Assembly (NCBI RefSeq): GCF_004014715.1
Contig: NZ_CP034834.1
Location: 496,001 to 560,000 of the forward strand
Direction of reading: 5' to 3'
DNA length: 64,000 nt
DNA from: Pseudoalteromonas sp. R3
Lineage (GTDB): Bacteria; Pseudomonadota; Gammaproteobacteria; Enterobacterales; Alteromonadaceae
Shown here: in pieces, positions 1 to 8,521 of the stretch
How the letters are laid out: every line of letters starts with the position of its first letter
Position numbering within the stretch: position 1 is the stretch's first letter
Program-made: the position numbers and the translations under genes
The notes under the pieces: model-generated
Told to the model about the DNA's origin: nothing
Databases searched by the model: none
What the model saw: the letters and a program-made list of their open reading frames with translations, nothing else

Positions 1-399
1 GCTGCGTTTCACATCCAGTGCGATCACAAAGCGCTCGGCACCAAACTCTTCAATCCATGCGGCGACTTCTTCTTTGCTATCTACGGCCATGGAGCCAATC
101 ACCACTTGTTGTGCACCCGCTTTAAGCCATTGCTTCACGTCTTCATAACGACGGATCCCGCCACCTACCTGATAAGGGGCCGCTAGTTCAGCTGTGGCTT
201 GCTGGATCTGTTGCCATTGCTTTTTTTGTGGATCGCGCGCGCCTTCCAGATCAACCAGGTGAAGCTTCATTGCTCCCGAATCCTGATATGCTTTTAAACG
301 ACTCGCCAGTTCGAAAGGGTAGAACTGTGCGGTGTCATACTTGCCCTGATAAAGGCGTACAATTTGGTTTTGTAATACATCTAGTGCAGGAATGATCAT
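1..399 (-). CDS. hisA: HisA, phosphoribosylformimino-5-aminoimidazole carboxamide ribotide isomerase (3' end cut by window)
   Basis: Translation from the ATG at 399 gives MIIPALDVLQNQIVRLYQGK, the conserved N terminus of HisA with the catalytic Asp at residue 7. Further on come HLVDLEGARDP and YQVGGGIR, the typical beta-strand and phosphate-binding motifs of this TIM barrel. The enzyme catalyses the ring-opening isomerisation of ProFAR to PRFAR, the fourth step of histidine synthesis, in the cytoplasm. Only 133 codons are present; the rest, and probably hisF and hisI, lie outside the window. It begins 10 bp after hisH and is part of the his operon. Confidence 0.95.
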   Translation of the reverse strand, partial: MIIPALDVLQNQIVRLYQGKYDTAQFYPFELASRLKAYQDSGAMKLHLVDLEGARDPQKKQWQQIQQATAELAAPYQVGGGIRRYEDVKQWLKAGAQQVVIGSMAVDSKEEVAAWIEEFGAERFVIALDVKRS

Positions 400-409
400 C
401 CTCTTATCC

Positions 410-1000
410 TTATAATTGCCAGTTCAGGAAGTTATTCAGTAATTTCGCACCCACTTTGGCGCTTTTTTCAGGGTGAAACTGCATGCCGGCATAGTTGTCT
501 TTGGCAACCACGGCGGAGAAACGGCTGCCATACTCGCTTTCAACCAGGGTATTAGCATTGCTGGTATGCGCAAAGCTATGGACAAAATACACTTGATCAT
601 CCGAGTTGAGCCCCTGTGTCAGCGGGTGCGTATTGCGCAAAGACAGGGTATTCCAGCCCATGTGCGGACTGGTTAATTGACCTGTTTCGAGGTAGCGCAC
701 TTTGCCTGGAATACGCCCCAGACACTGAACATTCCCTTCTTCGGTTTCGTCGCACAGCAGCTGCATGCCAAGACAAATACCCATGAGCGGATTTTGGTAT
801 TCAGCGATGGCCCTGTCCCAACCCTGGTCGCGCAAGCGTTTCATTGCGACGGAGGCGTGTCCAACCCCAGGTAACACAGCACGTTCAAATTGCTGTAACT
901 GGGCGGGATCACGGATCACTTCAGGATTCACACCCAGACGTTCAAAGGCAAAGCGCACAGAATTGATGTTGGCACAGCCGGTGTTAATGATGGCAATCAT
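410..1000 (-). CDS. hisH: HisH, glutamine amidotransferase subunit of imidazole glycerol phosphate synthase
   Basis: Class I glutamine amidotransferase that supplies ammonia from glutamine to HisF. The catalytic triad is visible: the nucleophile Cys in GICLGMQ and the His and Glu in QFHPEKS near the C terminus. The oxyanion strand is LPGVGH. I chose the ATG at 1000 (196 aa) over a GTG two codons upstream because an AAGGGG Shine-Dalgarno sits five bases before it and it overlaps the hisB stop as ATGA, the usual arrangement for translational coupling. Length is normal for the family. The partner hisF is expected just beyond hisA, outside the window. Confidence 0.95.
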   Translation of the reverse strand: MIAIINTGCANINSVRFAFERLGVNPEVIRDPAQLQQFERAVLPGVGHASVAMKRLRDQGWDRAIAEYQNPLMGICLGMQLLCDETEEGNVQCLGRIPGKVRYLETGQLTSPHMGWNTLSLRNTHPLTQGLNSDDQVYFVHSFAHTSNANTLVESEYGSRFSAVVAKDNYAGMQFHPEKSAKVGAKLLNNFLNWQL

Positions 1001-2058
1001 AGGCACCCCTTAGAGCTTGCTGTTTGCTGACTGGTGTCTTTGGCGATGGCCATGCGCAACGCACGAGCGAATACTTTGAACAAGCCTTCGACCTGGTGGT
1101 GACAATTTCCTTCACTGACCGATAGGATCAGGCTGATATTGGCGTTATCTGCCAGTGATTTAAAGAAATGCTCAACCATTTGTACGTCCAGGTCGCCGAC
1201 TTTTTCACGGCTAAAGTCGGCGTTCATCACAAATGATGCCCTGCCAGATAGATCCAGTTGACACTCGGCCTTACATTCATCCATTGGCAGAGCGAATCCA
1301 TAACGGGCGATTTGTGACTTAGTCCCGAGTGCTTGTTTCAGTGCTTGCCCAAGAGCAATGCCAATGTCTTCCACCAGGTGGTGCTCATCGATGTGCAGGT
1401 CACCACTGGCTTCTATCGTCAGACCAATGTTTGCGTGAGTGCGAATTTGATCCAGCATGTGGTCAAAAAAGCCAAGCCCAGTGCTAATAGACCCTGTGCT
1501 GTTTTGGTCTAGGTTAAGTGTCAGATTGATATGCGTTTCTTTAGTATTACGCTGAATTGATGCCTGACGGTTTTGCGTCGTTAATCGAGTGACAATTTCC
1601 GGCCAGTTATCGCTATAAAGAATACCCTCGATACAAAGGTTATTAGCCAGCTCGACATCGGTTTGTCTGTCACCAATCACATAGGAATTCGCTAAATCGA
1701 CTTTACCCGAGCGCATCAGGTTGGTCAGCAAGCCTGTTTTAGGCTTTCTGCATTGGCAGTTGTCTTCGTCAAAGTGCGGACAAATTAAAACCTCTTCGAA
1801 ACGGATCCCCTGACTTGAAAAAATCGCCATCATTTGGTTGTGGGGCAAGGCGAAGTCCGCTTCCGGAAAGCTGTCGGTGCCCAGCCCATCTTGATTTGAA
1901 ACCATAACGAGTTTGTAGCCGGCGGCTTGTAGTGACAGTAAGGCCGGGATGACGTCGGGTAACAGAGCCAGTTTTTCGAGGCTGTCTACCTGTTTATCCG
2001 AAATCGGTTCTTCAATTAAAGTACCATCACGGTCGATAAATAAATACGGAGTGCTCAT
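997..2058 (-). CDS. hisB: HisB, bifunctional histidinol-phosphatase / imidazoleglycerol-phosphate dehydratase
   Basis: Enterobacterial-type fusion of 353 aa. Residues 1-160 are a HAD phosphatase with the nucleophile motif DRDGTL at 9-14 and a zinc-binding cluster around [14 protein letters not shown]. Residues from about 165 are the IGP dehydratase, with the metal-binding [12 protein letters not shown] and later [11 protein letters not shown] and [17 protein letters not shown] repeats. The two activities catalyse the sixth and eighth steps of histidine synthesis. It lies two bases after the hisC stop and overlaps hisH by 4 bp, so the genes are surely cotranscribed. Confidence 0.96.
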   Translation of the reverse strand: MSTPYLFIDRDGTLIEEPISDKQVDSLEKLALLPDVIPALLSLQAAGYKLVMVSNQDGLGTDSFPEADFALPHNQMMAIFSSQGIRFEEVLICPHFDEDNCQCRKPKTGLLTNLMRSGKVDLANSYVIGDRQTDVELANNLCIEGILYSDNWPEIVTRLTTQNRQASIQRNTKETHINLTLNLDQNSTGSISTGLGFFDHMLDQIRTHANIGLTIEASGDLHIDEHHLVEDIGIALGQALKQALGTKSQIARYGFALPMDECKAECQLDLSGRASFVMNADFSREKVGDLDVQMVEHFFKSLADNANISLILSVSEGNCHHQVEGLFKVFARALRMAIAKDTSQQTASSKGCL

Positions 2059-2060
2059 TG

Positions 2061-3119
2061 TTATTTTTCTGCCTGTGGTTGTGTCAGCCAGAGTCTGACT
2101 TGTTCTAATTCCTGCTCGCTACCAATTGAAATACGCAACCAATTATCCTCATTGAAGAGTGTAAAAGGGCGCATGATTAAACCTGATTGCATCGCCTGTT
2201 TAATATCGTTTACTTGCCGCACCTGGACAGTGACAAAGTTACCCTGGCCGGTCATTACTTTGGTGATCTTGTCCGACGAACCAAGCACCTCAATAAGCTT
2301 TTCCTTCGCTTTATTGAGAATACTGACCTGACGGCGCATTTGGGTAATTGCATCCGGTGTTAGCGCTTCCTGCGCGATTTGTGCGACGACCGCAGACACT
2401 GGATAAGGAGCGATAACCTTGCGCACGGGCGCGAGTACATCGGGGGCTGCCAGAGTAAACCCGGTTCTGAGACCGGCTAGCGCAAATGCCTTCGACAAAG
2501 TGCGCAATACCACCAGATTATCAAAATCTGATAACAGGCTTGCTGCGGATAATTGTTCACAAAACTCAATATAAGCTTCATCGACCACCACCAGCGCTTT
2601 GTCTTTAAGGGCAGCTGCAATCGAGGCAATTTTATCAGTGCTTACCGTCGCGCCGGTTGGGTTATTGGGGTTGCAAATAAAAACCAGCTTTGCTTTGCCA
2701 ACTGCCTTTAAAATATCAGTGGCACTGCCTTGTTGCAGCAAATTTTGCTCTAATGCGGTGATGCCAACATTGTGTGTATCGGCTGTGACCTTATACATGC
2801 CATATGTAGGTAAAAATAGCGCGATAGAGTCTTTTCCAGGCTCACAAAAGGTGCGCACTAAAAGCTCGATACCTTCATCAGCACCGCGCGTCATTAACAC
2901 CTGTTCTGGGTTAAGCCCTGAATAATTTGCATAGGCGCTGATAACAGCGTCAGGCTGCGGATCAGGGTAGCGATTGAGTGCATCAAAGTTCAGGTTTACA
3001 CGCCGCGAGTAGGGACTTTCGTTGGCATTTAGCCAGGTTGTGCCTGTAAGCTTCTCACTCTTAGCCGAGCTGTATGCGCTTAGTGAGGCGATATTCTCTG
3101 GTAATTCAATTTTGCTCAT
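2061..3119 (-). CDS. hisC: HisC, histidinol-phosphate aminotransferase
   Basis: PLP-dependent fold-type I aminotransferase of 352 aa, usual length. Visible motifs are NANESPY near residue 32, the CNPNNPTG loop at about 149-156, the VVDEAYIEF strand, and the PLP-binding Lys210 in [17 protein letters not shown]. It converts imidazole-acetol phosphate and glutamate to histidinol phosphate, step seven of the pathway. It overlaps the end of hisD by 4 bp and ends two bases before hisB, in the conserved order G-D-C-B. Confidence 0.96.
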   Translation of the reverse strand: MSKIELPENIASLSAYSSAKSEKLTGTTWLNANESPYSRRVNLNFDALNRYPDPQPDAVISAYANYSGLNPEQVLMTRGADEGIELLVRTFCEPGKDSIALFLPTYGMYKVTADTHNVGITALEQNLLQQGSATDILKAVGKAKLVFICNPNNPTGATVSTDKIASIAAALKDKALVVVDEAYIEFCEQLSAASLLSDFDNLVVLRTLSKAFALAGLRTGFTLAAPDVLAPVRKVIAPYPVSAVVAQIAQEALTPDAITQMRRQVSILNKAKEKLIEVLGSSDKITKVMTGQGNFVTVQVRQVNDIKQAMQSGLIMRPFTLFNEDNWLRISIGSEQELEQVRLWLTQPQAEK

Positions 3120-4408
3120 ACGTTGTTCTCCAGCCTTATTTTTACGGCATTGGCGTGGGCATCCAGGCCTTCAGCCTCAGCCAGGGGTAAAATGGCCTTG
3201 CTTAGCAACTGTAAACCCCCTTTACTGATTGTCTGTTGCGTATAGGCACGATAAAAATCGAGCAGGTTCAGACTAGAGTAACAGCGACTGTAGCCATACG
3301 TTGGCAATACATGGTTAGTACCTGACGCATAATCACCAGCCGACTCTGGCGTGTAGTCTCCAACAAATACTGAACCGGCATTTTTTACTAAAGGCAGATA
3401 GGGCTCTGGATCACCGAGCTGCAAGATCAAATGCTCTGGTCCATACTCGGCACTAACCGCAAATGCTTGTTCAATATCTTCGACCAGAATAAGTGTGCTA
3501 TTTTCCAGTGCCTGTCTAGCGATATCAGAGCGGCTTAATTGTAGTAGTTGCCTATCCAGCTCGCCCCGAACTTCAATAATGAGCTGCTTACAATTACTCA
3601 GCAGAATTACCTGAGAGTCAGGACCGTGTTCTGCCTGTGAGAGTAGATCAGCGGCAACGTAGGCTGGGTTAGCGCGTTCGTCGGCGATGACCAATACCTC
3701 TGAAGGGCCTGCTGGCATATCAATCGCAAACCCCGGGAGCGACTGTGACAGAAGCTGTTTGGCCATAGTCACAAAACCATTGCCAGGCCCAAACACTTTG
3801 TCTACTTTAGGCACGCTTTGGGTGCCAAGGGCCATTGCTGCAACCGCTCCTGCGCCACCGCTTTCAACAATTGTGGTAATACCGCACTTTTTAGCCGCAT
3901 ATAAAATTGCAGGATCAATTCTTCGTTCACCGTTAACGGGCGTGCACAAGACAACAGTTTGTGCCCCTGCAAGCTGCGCACAAACACCCTGCATCAGTAC
4001 AGAAGAGGGCAGTGGTGCGCTGCCTCCCGGGACGTACAGACCAACCGCTTCAATAGCCTGATACTTAAGCTCGCATATAACACCAGGTTGTGTTTCGAGG
4101 CGTTTTTCTACAGGCAGTTGTAGTGCGTGAAAAGCGCGAATATTACTGTAAGCCTGATCGATTGCTTGTTTAAGTTCTGCTGAAATGGCACCTTCACTGG
4201 CCTGTATTTCTTCAGCGGATACCAGTAATCGAGGCTGGGCACGTCTATCGAACTTTCGGGCATATTCTAGCAATGCTTCATCACCGTTTAGCTCGACTTC
4301 TGCAATGATTTTTGCAACCACTTTTTCCAGCTCATCACTGATAGTTACGGCCGGGCGTTCAAGTACAGCCTTTTGCTGAGCCCGGTTCGCCTCATTCCAG
4401 ATAAACAT
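3116..4408 (-). CDS. hisD: HisD, histidinol dehydrogenase
   Basis: Zinc-dependent, NAD-linked four-electron dehydrogenase that performs the last two steps of histidine synthesis. The 430 aa protein shows the family signatures GLYVPGGSAPLPSSVLM, FGPGNGFVTMAKQLL, IDMPAGPSEVLVIAD, QAEHGPDSQVILL (zinc-ligand region) and YGPEHLIL with the catalytic Glu-His pair. The C-terminal GTNHVLPTYGYSR motif is present. It begins seven bases after the hisG stop and overlaps hisC by 4 bp. Confidence 0.97.
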   Translation of the reverse strand: MFIWNEANRAQQKAVLERPAVTISDELEKVVAKIIAEVELNGDEALLEYARKFDRRAQPRLLVSAEEIQASEGAISAELKQAIDQAYSNIRAFHALQLPVEKRLETQPGVICELKYQAIEAVGLYVPGGSAPLPSSVLMQGVCAQLAGAQTVVLCTPVNGERRIDPAILYAAKKCGITTIVESGGAGAVAAMALGTQSVPKVDKVFGPGNGFVTMAKQLLSQSLPGFAIDMPAGPSEVLVIADERANPAYVAADLLSQAEHGPDSQVILLSNCKQLIIEVRGELDRQLLQLSRSDIARQALENSTLILVEDIEQAFAVSAEYGPEHLILQLGDPEPYLPLVKNAGSVFVGDYTPESAGDYASGTNHVLPTYGYSRCYSSLNLLDFYRAYTQQTISKGGLQLLSKAILPLAEAEGLDAHANAVKIRLENNV

Positions 4409-4414
4409 GCGTCG

Positions 4415-5314
4415 TTACTCCATCATTTTTTCGATTGGCATAACAAGAATGGAGTTTGCGCCTAGCGCTTTGAGCTCTTCCATGGTTTCCCAGAACAGGG
4501 TTTCGCTGCTGACCATGTGCAGAGCAACATATTCTTCGCTTCCGGCCAGAGCAAGCAGGGTTGGTTGACCTGTCCCCGGCAACAACGCACAGATCTCATC
4601 AAGTTTCGCTTTTGGCGCGTGCAACATAATGTATTTGCTTTCTTTTGCCTGTTTAACACCACGCAGACGGGGCATCAGCTTATTGATAAGTGAGAGCTTA
4701 TCGTCGTCATTAAGATTGGCGTTTTGGATAAGGCAAGCGTTTGATTCTAAAATGGTGTCGCCTTGCATCAGGCCATTTGCTTCGAGTGTTGCGCCGGTTG
4801 ATACCAGATCGCAGATTGCATCGGCAAGTCCCGCACGAGGCGCAACTTCCACAGAGCCTGTCAGCATAACGACGCTGGCATCGATCTGCTCTTGTTCGAG
4901 GTACTGCTTCAAAATCTCCGGATAAGTGGTTGCGATTCGTTTGCCGTTGAACCAGCTTTTATCCTGCATACCCAGCTCCTGAGGCCAGGCTAATGCCAGG
5001 CGACAATAGCCAAAGTCAAGTTTTGCAAGTTGAGTAACTTCGCTGGGTTGCTGGTTGCGTTGGCGTTCTGCCTGAGTTTCTACAAGTACGTTTTCGCCAA
5101 CAATACCTAAGTCGCACACACCATCCATTACCAAACCCGGGATATCGTCATCACGGACTCTCAGTACATCGATTGGCATATTGGTGGAGTGGGCGATCAG
5201 GCGTTGCTCACGCAGATTCAGTTTGATCCCAAGTTGCTTTAGCAGTGACTGGCAGTCTTTAGATAGACGGCCTGATTTTTGAATTGCGATTCGTAAACGA
5301 TTGTTGGTGTTCAT
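4415..5314 (-). CDS. hisG: HisG, ATP phosphoribosyltransferase (long form)
   Basis: First and committed enzyme of histidine synthesis, joining ATP and PRPP; the hexameric long form is feedback inhibited by histidine. The 299 aa length matches the HisGL form with a C-terminal ACT-like regulatory domain (from about residue 225), so no HisZ partner is needed. Typical segments are AIQKSGRLS at the N terminus, the region around [17 protein letters not shown] that contacts PRPP, and [21 protein letters not shown]. It is the first structural gene after the attenuator, whose U-rich tail ends 17 bp upstream. Confidence 0.97.
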   Translation of the reverse strand: MNTNNRLRIAIQKSGRLSKDCQSLLKQLGIKLNLREQRLIAHSTNMPIDVLRVRDDDIPGLVMDGVCDLGIVGENVLVETQAERQRNQQPSEVTQLAKLDFGYCRLALAWPQELGMQDKSWFNGKRIATTYPEILKQYLEQEQIDASVVMLTGSVEVAPRAGLADAICDLVSTGATLEANGLMQGDTILESNACLIQNANLNDDDKLSLINKLMPRLRGVKQAKESKYIMLHAPKAKLDEICALLPGTGQPTLLALAGSEEYVALHMVSSETLFWETMEELKALGANSILVMPIEKMME

Positions 5315-5330
5315 AATTTATTTCCTAAGT

Positions 5331-5479
5331 TTAAAAACTAAAAGCCCCGAGGGAACCTCAGGGCGAAAATAAATTATGTTGAGTGCTAGTTCGCCGGAGG
5401 TTCCTTGAAGGAATAACCCACCAGCGAAATACCTGACAGGTTATCCCGGTGTATGATGGTGATGATGGATAGCTGTCAG
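5331..5479 (-). terminator. Histidine operon attenuator (pause hairpin, antiterminator and terminator)
   Basis: Read on the minus strand. The terminator is a 9-bp stem (GCCCTGAGG/CCTCGGGGC, one G-U pair, 3-base loop) at 5344-5364, followed by TTTTAGTTTTT. An upstream GGAACCTC at 5397-5404 is perfectly complementary to GAGGTTCC at 5352-5359 in the left arm of the terminator, so it can form an antiterminator. The pause hairpin pairs CTGACAG (5473-5479, inside the leader ORF) with CTGTCAG (5433-5439) and encloses the His codons. Together this is the classical mutually exclusive set: stalling at His codons frees the antiterminator. Pairings were found by eye; energies were not computed. Confidence 0.93.
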
Positions 5480-5491
5480 TGTAATAAGCAT
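5441..5491 (-). CDS. hisL: HisL, his operon leader peptide
   Basis: Sixteen-residue leader reading MLITLTAIHHHHHTPG, with five consecutive His codons (CAT CAT CAC CAT CAT) and a TAA stop just before the downstream arm of the pause hairpin. An AAGAGA Shine-Dalgarno lies about 8 bases before the ATG. Ribosome stalling on these codons when charged histidyl-tRNA is scarce would favour the antiterminator and hisG transcription. It is too short for normal gene finders but its position and codon content leave little doubt. Confidence 0.95.
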   Translation of the reverse strand: MLITLTAIHHHHHTPG

Positions 5492-5554
5492 GTCAGATTC
5501 TCTTGTTGTTTATCTAAGATGTGATGCGCATCAGGCGCTCAAAACGTATTTATA

Positions 5555-5583
5555 GATAAACACAGGAGAGGAATTGCGCGCAA
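5555..5583 (-). promoter_or_regulatory. Putative his operon promoter
   Basis: On the minus strand, TTGCGC (5578-5583) and TTTATC (5555-5560) are separated by exactly 17 bp and lie about 64 bp before the hisL start. Both hexamers are only moderate sigma-70 matches. A TATAAAT lies a few bases downstream of this -10 and could serve instead with a different -35. Confidence 0.4.
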
Positions 5584-5662
5584 GTACTTTTTTGCATAAA
5601 TTAAAGAATAAATTATAACTGTCGATAATAAAGGCATGAAATACCACGAAAAGAGGTGGGTT

Positions 5663-5890
5663 ATGGATGCATTTAAGCCGTTCCTGGCGCCGATAGTTCG
5701 GTTGCAGGTGAGTCATGATGGCCCGTTTAAAGTTGCGGGAGTACTCGACAATCGAACAGAAAGGATCAAACGTAAAAAGCACTTACTGGAGATGGCGCAG
5801 CAAAAGCATAAAGAGGAAGATGCCCGCAAGAAGGACGAAGGTGATGGAGAGATCGACGACGAAGAGCTGCATTTGGATACGTGGGCCTAA
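5663..5890 (+). CDS. Small charged protein of unknown function
   Basis: A 75-aa protein starting MDAFKPFLAPIVRLQVS. I chose the ATG at 5663 because GAGGTG lies six bases before it; an ATG nine codons upstream has no such site. The N-terminal third is mixed hydrophobic. The middle and C terminus are highly charged (KRKKHLLEMAQQKHKEE, then an acidic GDGEIDDEELHLD), which suggests a helical, probably cytoplasmic protein. I do not recognise a family. It stands alone between the divergent his operon and the convergent oxygenase gene and is followed by a strong hairpin terminator, which supports its being a real gene. Confidence 0.6.
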   Translation: MDAFKPFLAPIVRLQVSHDGPFKVAGVLDNRTERIKRKKHLLEMAQQKHKEEDARKKDEGDGEIDDEELHLDTWA

Positions 5891-5900
5891 AGCAACTAAG

Positions 5901-5930
5901 GCCCGGACAAGGTGTATTGTCCGGGCTTAA
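5901..5930 (+). terminator. Bidirectional terminator
   Basis: GCCCGGACAA at 5901-5910 and TTGTCCGGGC at 5917-5926 form a perfect 10-bp stem with a 6-base loop between two convergent genes. The flanks are only mildly T-rich on the plus side (TTAATG). Confidence 0.75.
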
Positions 5931-5939
5931 TGTCAAATT

Positions 5940-6614
5940 TTATCTTGGTGGGTCTATTTTGCCTGAAATGGAGGTGTTGACCCTAAACCAGCCAGCGATG
6001 GAATACCTGTCCCGCTTGGCTGGAAGTACTTCGTGGGGGAATTCCTCACTCAAAAACAAGGCAAGTGTGCCGTGTAGTGGTACTACTTTTATCCCTTCAA
6101 GGTCATGGTCATCCTGATAAAGTACCATTTCACCGCCGTCATTGTGTCCCCAGCCAGGATTCAGATAGGTAACCAGTGACAGGATACGATTGGTTTCACC
6201 TCTGAACGCGTCGTAATGGCGTTTGTAATAACTGCCACTGGCGTAATGGGCAAAATGACTTTCAAATGAAAACAGTCCCATGAATAGGCGACGGTTCAAA
6301 AACTGCTGTAACCGACTGGTCCAGTCAAGCCAGCGCTGTCCGGGCTCTGACTCGCCGTTTATCCAGCAAATTTCGTCTGTACGCACAAAATCGTTATGTA
6401 AGAAATCATCGCCACGGCCAATACCGGCATGTTCATACTTCTGAGTGCTTAAACTATGCTGATAGGCCAGTAAATCGTCTGCCAAATCAAGAGGCAGCGC
6501 ACCAGGGCGAATGCTATAACCCTGACTCAGTAAATCTTCAGCAATGAGTGAAAACAGTGTATCGTCTGTGGGCGAATCGCCGTGCGCTGCACGAACATGA
6601 ACTAAAGCGGCCAA
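5940..6614 (-). CDS. 2-oxoglutarate/Fe(II)-dependent oxygenase, prolyl 4-hydroxylase-like
   Basis: A 224-aa protein with the jelly-roll dioxygenase signature: HYD at His133-Asp135 supplies two iron ligands, His194 in EFPHEV the third, and Arg203 in RYSIAGWFR the 2-oxoglutarate salt bridge. The segment ASGSYYKRHYDAF and the strands LSLVTYLNPGW and DGGEMVLY are typical of P4Hc-type proteins related to SM-20. Such enzymes hydroxylate protein side chains or small molecules; the substrate here is unknown. The reading frame begins with TTG (preceded by AGG), and no ATG is available near the N terminus. It stands alone, convergent with the small gene at 5663. Confidence 0.85.
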   Translation of the reverse strand: MAALVHVRAAHGDSPTDDTLFSLIAEDLLSQGYSIRPGALPLDLADDLLAYQHSLSTQKYEHAGIGRGDDFLHNDFVRTDEICWINGESEPGQRWLDWTSRLQQFLNRRLFMGLFSFESHFAHYASGSYYKRHYDAFRGETNRILSLVTYLNPGWGHNDGGEMVLYQDDHDLEGIKVVPLHGTLALFLSEEFPHEVLPAKRDRYSIAGWFRVNTSISGKIDPPR

Positions 6615-6793
6615 CCTGATTTCCTATAGTAAGTCGTATCAACATCAAAAAGTGTGTCATTAAAGCAAAAGAGAAGAAGTAATCTTAACCTCGTGGCTCT
6701 GGGCTTTACGGCTTGCTGCCTGCTTTTCTGCGCCTAGAATAGTCATTTTTTATCCGTTGGCAAGCAAAATATCTCAGCTTGTGTCTAATGGGG

Positions 6794-6799
6794 TATAAT
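6794..6799 (+). promoter_or_regulatory. Consensus -10 element before the DUF1289 gene
   Basis: A perfect TATAAT lies 28 bp before the ATG at 6828. No good -35 is visible at the normal distance (ATCTCA at 6771-6776), so the promoter may be weak or activator-dependent. Confidence 0.5.
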
Positions 6800-6827
6800 G
6801 TCTTAAAAATCATTGCGGAGTTGATTG

Positions 6828-7028
6828 ATGAGCGTGAACAAAGAGCCTGAATCTGCGCAAGATGCGGTGCCGGTGGCATCGCCCTGTATACGCCATTGTT
6901 GTCTTGATGATAACGATGTCTGTGTTGGCTGCTATCGTACGCTAAACGAAATCATAAACTGGCAATCATCCAGCAATGAGCAAAAAAGAGTTGTTTTACA
7001 GGCCTGCGAGAAGAGAAAAGTGCGCTAA
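6828..7028 (+). CDS. DUF1289 family small cysteine protein
   Basis: A 66-aa protein with the DUF1289 pattern: SPCIRHCCLDDNDVCVGCYR followed by TLNEIINW. The four conserved cysteines (C-x3-C ... C-x2-C) probably bind a metal. Its biochemical function is unknown. The ATG at 6828 is preferred over a TTG one codon upstream because GGAG lies seven bases before it. A TATAAT sits just upstream. It is the first of a short plus-strand run. Confidence 0.85.
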   Translation: MSVNKEPESAQDAVPVASPCIRHCCLDDNDVCVGCYRTLNEIINWQSSSNEQKRVVLQACEKRKVR

Positions 7029-7108
7029 AGTGCGCTGATGTCTGCATGGTTGTATCTGCTGACAACAACCGGCCCGTAATATCTATGTGCCATAAAAATA
7101 AGAAATAT

Positions 7109-7402
7109 ATGAAGTTAGAAGCAAAGAGCATTAAGTTTTTGTCAACGGCGGATGAGCAGAGCTTTTTCGACCGGTTAAATGCGTTGTCTTGTGTTAATGA
7201 TGTCTTTGGGCAAGGGTTCTCGATAATCATTGACACAGATAAATCACCTGATGATAAAGAGCTAAGAGAGCTCATTGCCTTGTTTTATCGTTACAACGTC
7301 GATATGAAGCAGTTAAGGGTATTTCTCAGTAAAAGCAACAGAATATGGTTTAAGCACAACCGACAGTCATATTGGTATAAAAAGGTATTTGGAAATCGAT
7401 AA
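7109..7402 (+). CDS. Hypothetical protein, unknown function
   Basis: A 97-aa product starting MKLEAKSIKFLS; in-frame ATGs at 7085 and 7046 would extend it but have no ribosome site, and only a weak AAGAAA precedes 7109. The sequence alternates short predicted strands and helices (FSIIIDTD, KELRELIALFYRYNV) and ends in a basic, aromatic tail (WFKHNRQSYWYKKVFGNR). I see no signal peptide, membrane segment or known motif. It lies directly upstream of the relic yoaA fragment and may belong to the same accessory pocket. Confidence 0.5.
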   Translation: MKLEAKSIKFLSTADEQSFFDRLNALSCVNDVFGQGFSIIIDTDKSPDDKELRELIALFYRYNVDMKQLRVFLSKSNRIWFKHNRQSYWYKKVFGNR

Positions 7403-7481
7403 GAAGTGTAATCCGGTCTGTAAAGAGAGCTAGAGTTGTTGCCATCGAAAAACTAACACGCGTTTGATTTAGTTAGGTATC

Positions 7482-7670
7482 TAGTGCTTCGAATTTTGTC
7501 TATCTCTCAGTATTTTTCAGAAAACGTTCCCTTAGCTGGTCTCTTTAACGATTATCAGCCATGACAAGCTCAATTAATAGAGCTGATGATCATAAGTGCG
7601 GGCTGTTTGGCCGAGGCAGGCACTAGTAAGAGTTAAACATATATTAGTTTACTTGGCTTTAGCAATTGAG
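7482..7670 (+). pseudogene. Decayed duplicate of the yoaA 5' end
   Basis: From AGTGCTT and TTTTGTCTATC onward this stretch parallels the start of the intact helicase gene at 8522. It translates as LSISQYFSENVPLAGLFNDY then QP and a stop, against SITQYFSENGPLARHFNGYQP in the intact gene. After the stop, weaker similarity continues (CLAEAGTSKS against CVVEAGTGTGKTF, the Walker A region) with small deletions and another stop. It is a non-functional relic of about 190 bp. A duplicated gene start 1 kb before the real gene suggests that the DNA between them was inserted or that a tandem duplication decayed. Confidence 0.85.
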
Positions 7671-7742
7671 TATTGCAGGAATAGCTTTAAATTTTAGACC
7701 CGCCTAAATGAATCACGATGCAGCAAAGAGGAGAGTGCAGCA

Positions 7743-8168
7743 ATGATTGAGTTTTTAAAGATACTTTTCTTGTCTAAGTTTGTGTTGTTAACACCTGAAC
7801 CTATTACTATTAATGGTCAGTATGAATTCAACTTAACAGAGTCTATTGACGCTTTAAATTACAACGCGAGGATTAATATTGATGTGACAGCAATGATGGG
7901 GAAGTTTTTGGAAGTTGATGTTGTAGAAAAGTTGGATATTTTGTCCGAAAAGTTCCCTAAAGGCAGTGTTGTTGTTCACCTAATTGAAAGTAGTGCTGGA
8001 GATAAGGTAACGCTAAAGAATTTGGGTTATTCGACAAGTGAAAACTCAATGGATTTATCACTTAAGTATCCGAAAAATGCTGAATTGGGAAAAAGTTATG
8101 ACACTATCATTATTGAATCGAATGTCTTGCTAAAAGAAGTTGTAATTGGTTGGGCTAATTCTAAATGA
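7743..8168 (+). CDS. AT-rich orphan gene in accessory pocket, unknown function
   Basis: A 141-aa protein beginning MIEFLKILFLSKFVLL, with a GAGGAG Shine-Dalgarno at good spacing. The hydrophobic first 18 residues could be a poor signal sequence or membrane anchor, but there is no clear cleavage site. The rest looks like a beta-rich soluble domain (YEFNLTESIDALNYNARINI, GSVVVHLIES, SYDTIIIES). No family recognised. Its base composition is clearly more AT-rich than its neighbours, and it lies between the relic and the intact copy of the yoaA start, both of which point to horizontal acquisition. Confidence 0.6.
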   Translation: MIEFLKILFLSKFVLLTPEPITINGQYEFNLTESIDALNYNARINIDVTAMMGKFLEVDVVEKLDILSEKFPKGSVVVHLIESSAGDKVTLKNLGYSTSENSMDLSLKYPKNAELGKSYDTIIIESNVLLKEVVIGWANSK

Positions 8169-8521
8169 AGCTTATAGCGCTTGATTTGTTCTTTTATCTG
8201 GAATTATATCCCAATTAAAATTTCGGAATGCTTATGACTTAAAAAGCCATTCGTTTCATAACCTGAGGTACTAAGCTGCCAAGTGAAATTCTCCTTTCAA
8301 GGAATTAGGGTTTGCTCCAACCTGATGTAAAGCTCGGCACCTCTTTTCTTGAAGTATGTGCAATGTGGTATAACAATACTCACTGTGTGCCAAAGAATGT
8401 TGAAAAGGTTCTGATGTACCGCTATGCAAAGCCACACTCACTGACCAAGCCATACCGATTTGCGCTTACCCCTTACATGCCATAAAATTGCCCCGCCCAG
8501 TCATTATGCAGTGCTTTAATT
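8169..8521. other. Gene-poor stretch between orphan gene and yoaA, with a doubtful small ORF
   Basis: About 350 bp without a clear gene. On the minus strand 8271-8453 holds an open frame of 60 codons (MAWSVSVALHSGTSEPFQHS ... SLKGEFHLAA) with no convincing ribosome site. Its composition is unlike a normal protein and it may instead be part of a dispersed non-coding repeat; this cannot be tested inside one window. No terminator hairpin is obvious after the orphan gene. Confidence 0.4.

Noticed and set aside
5531..5782. Minus-strand 83-codon frame upstream of the his leader
   Set aside because: It crosses the his promoter region and runs antisense to the small gene at 5663, with low-complexity composition.
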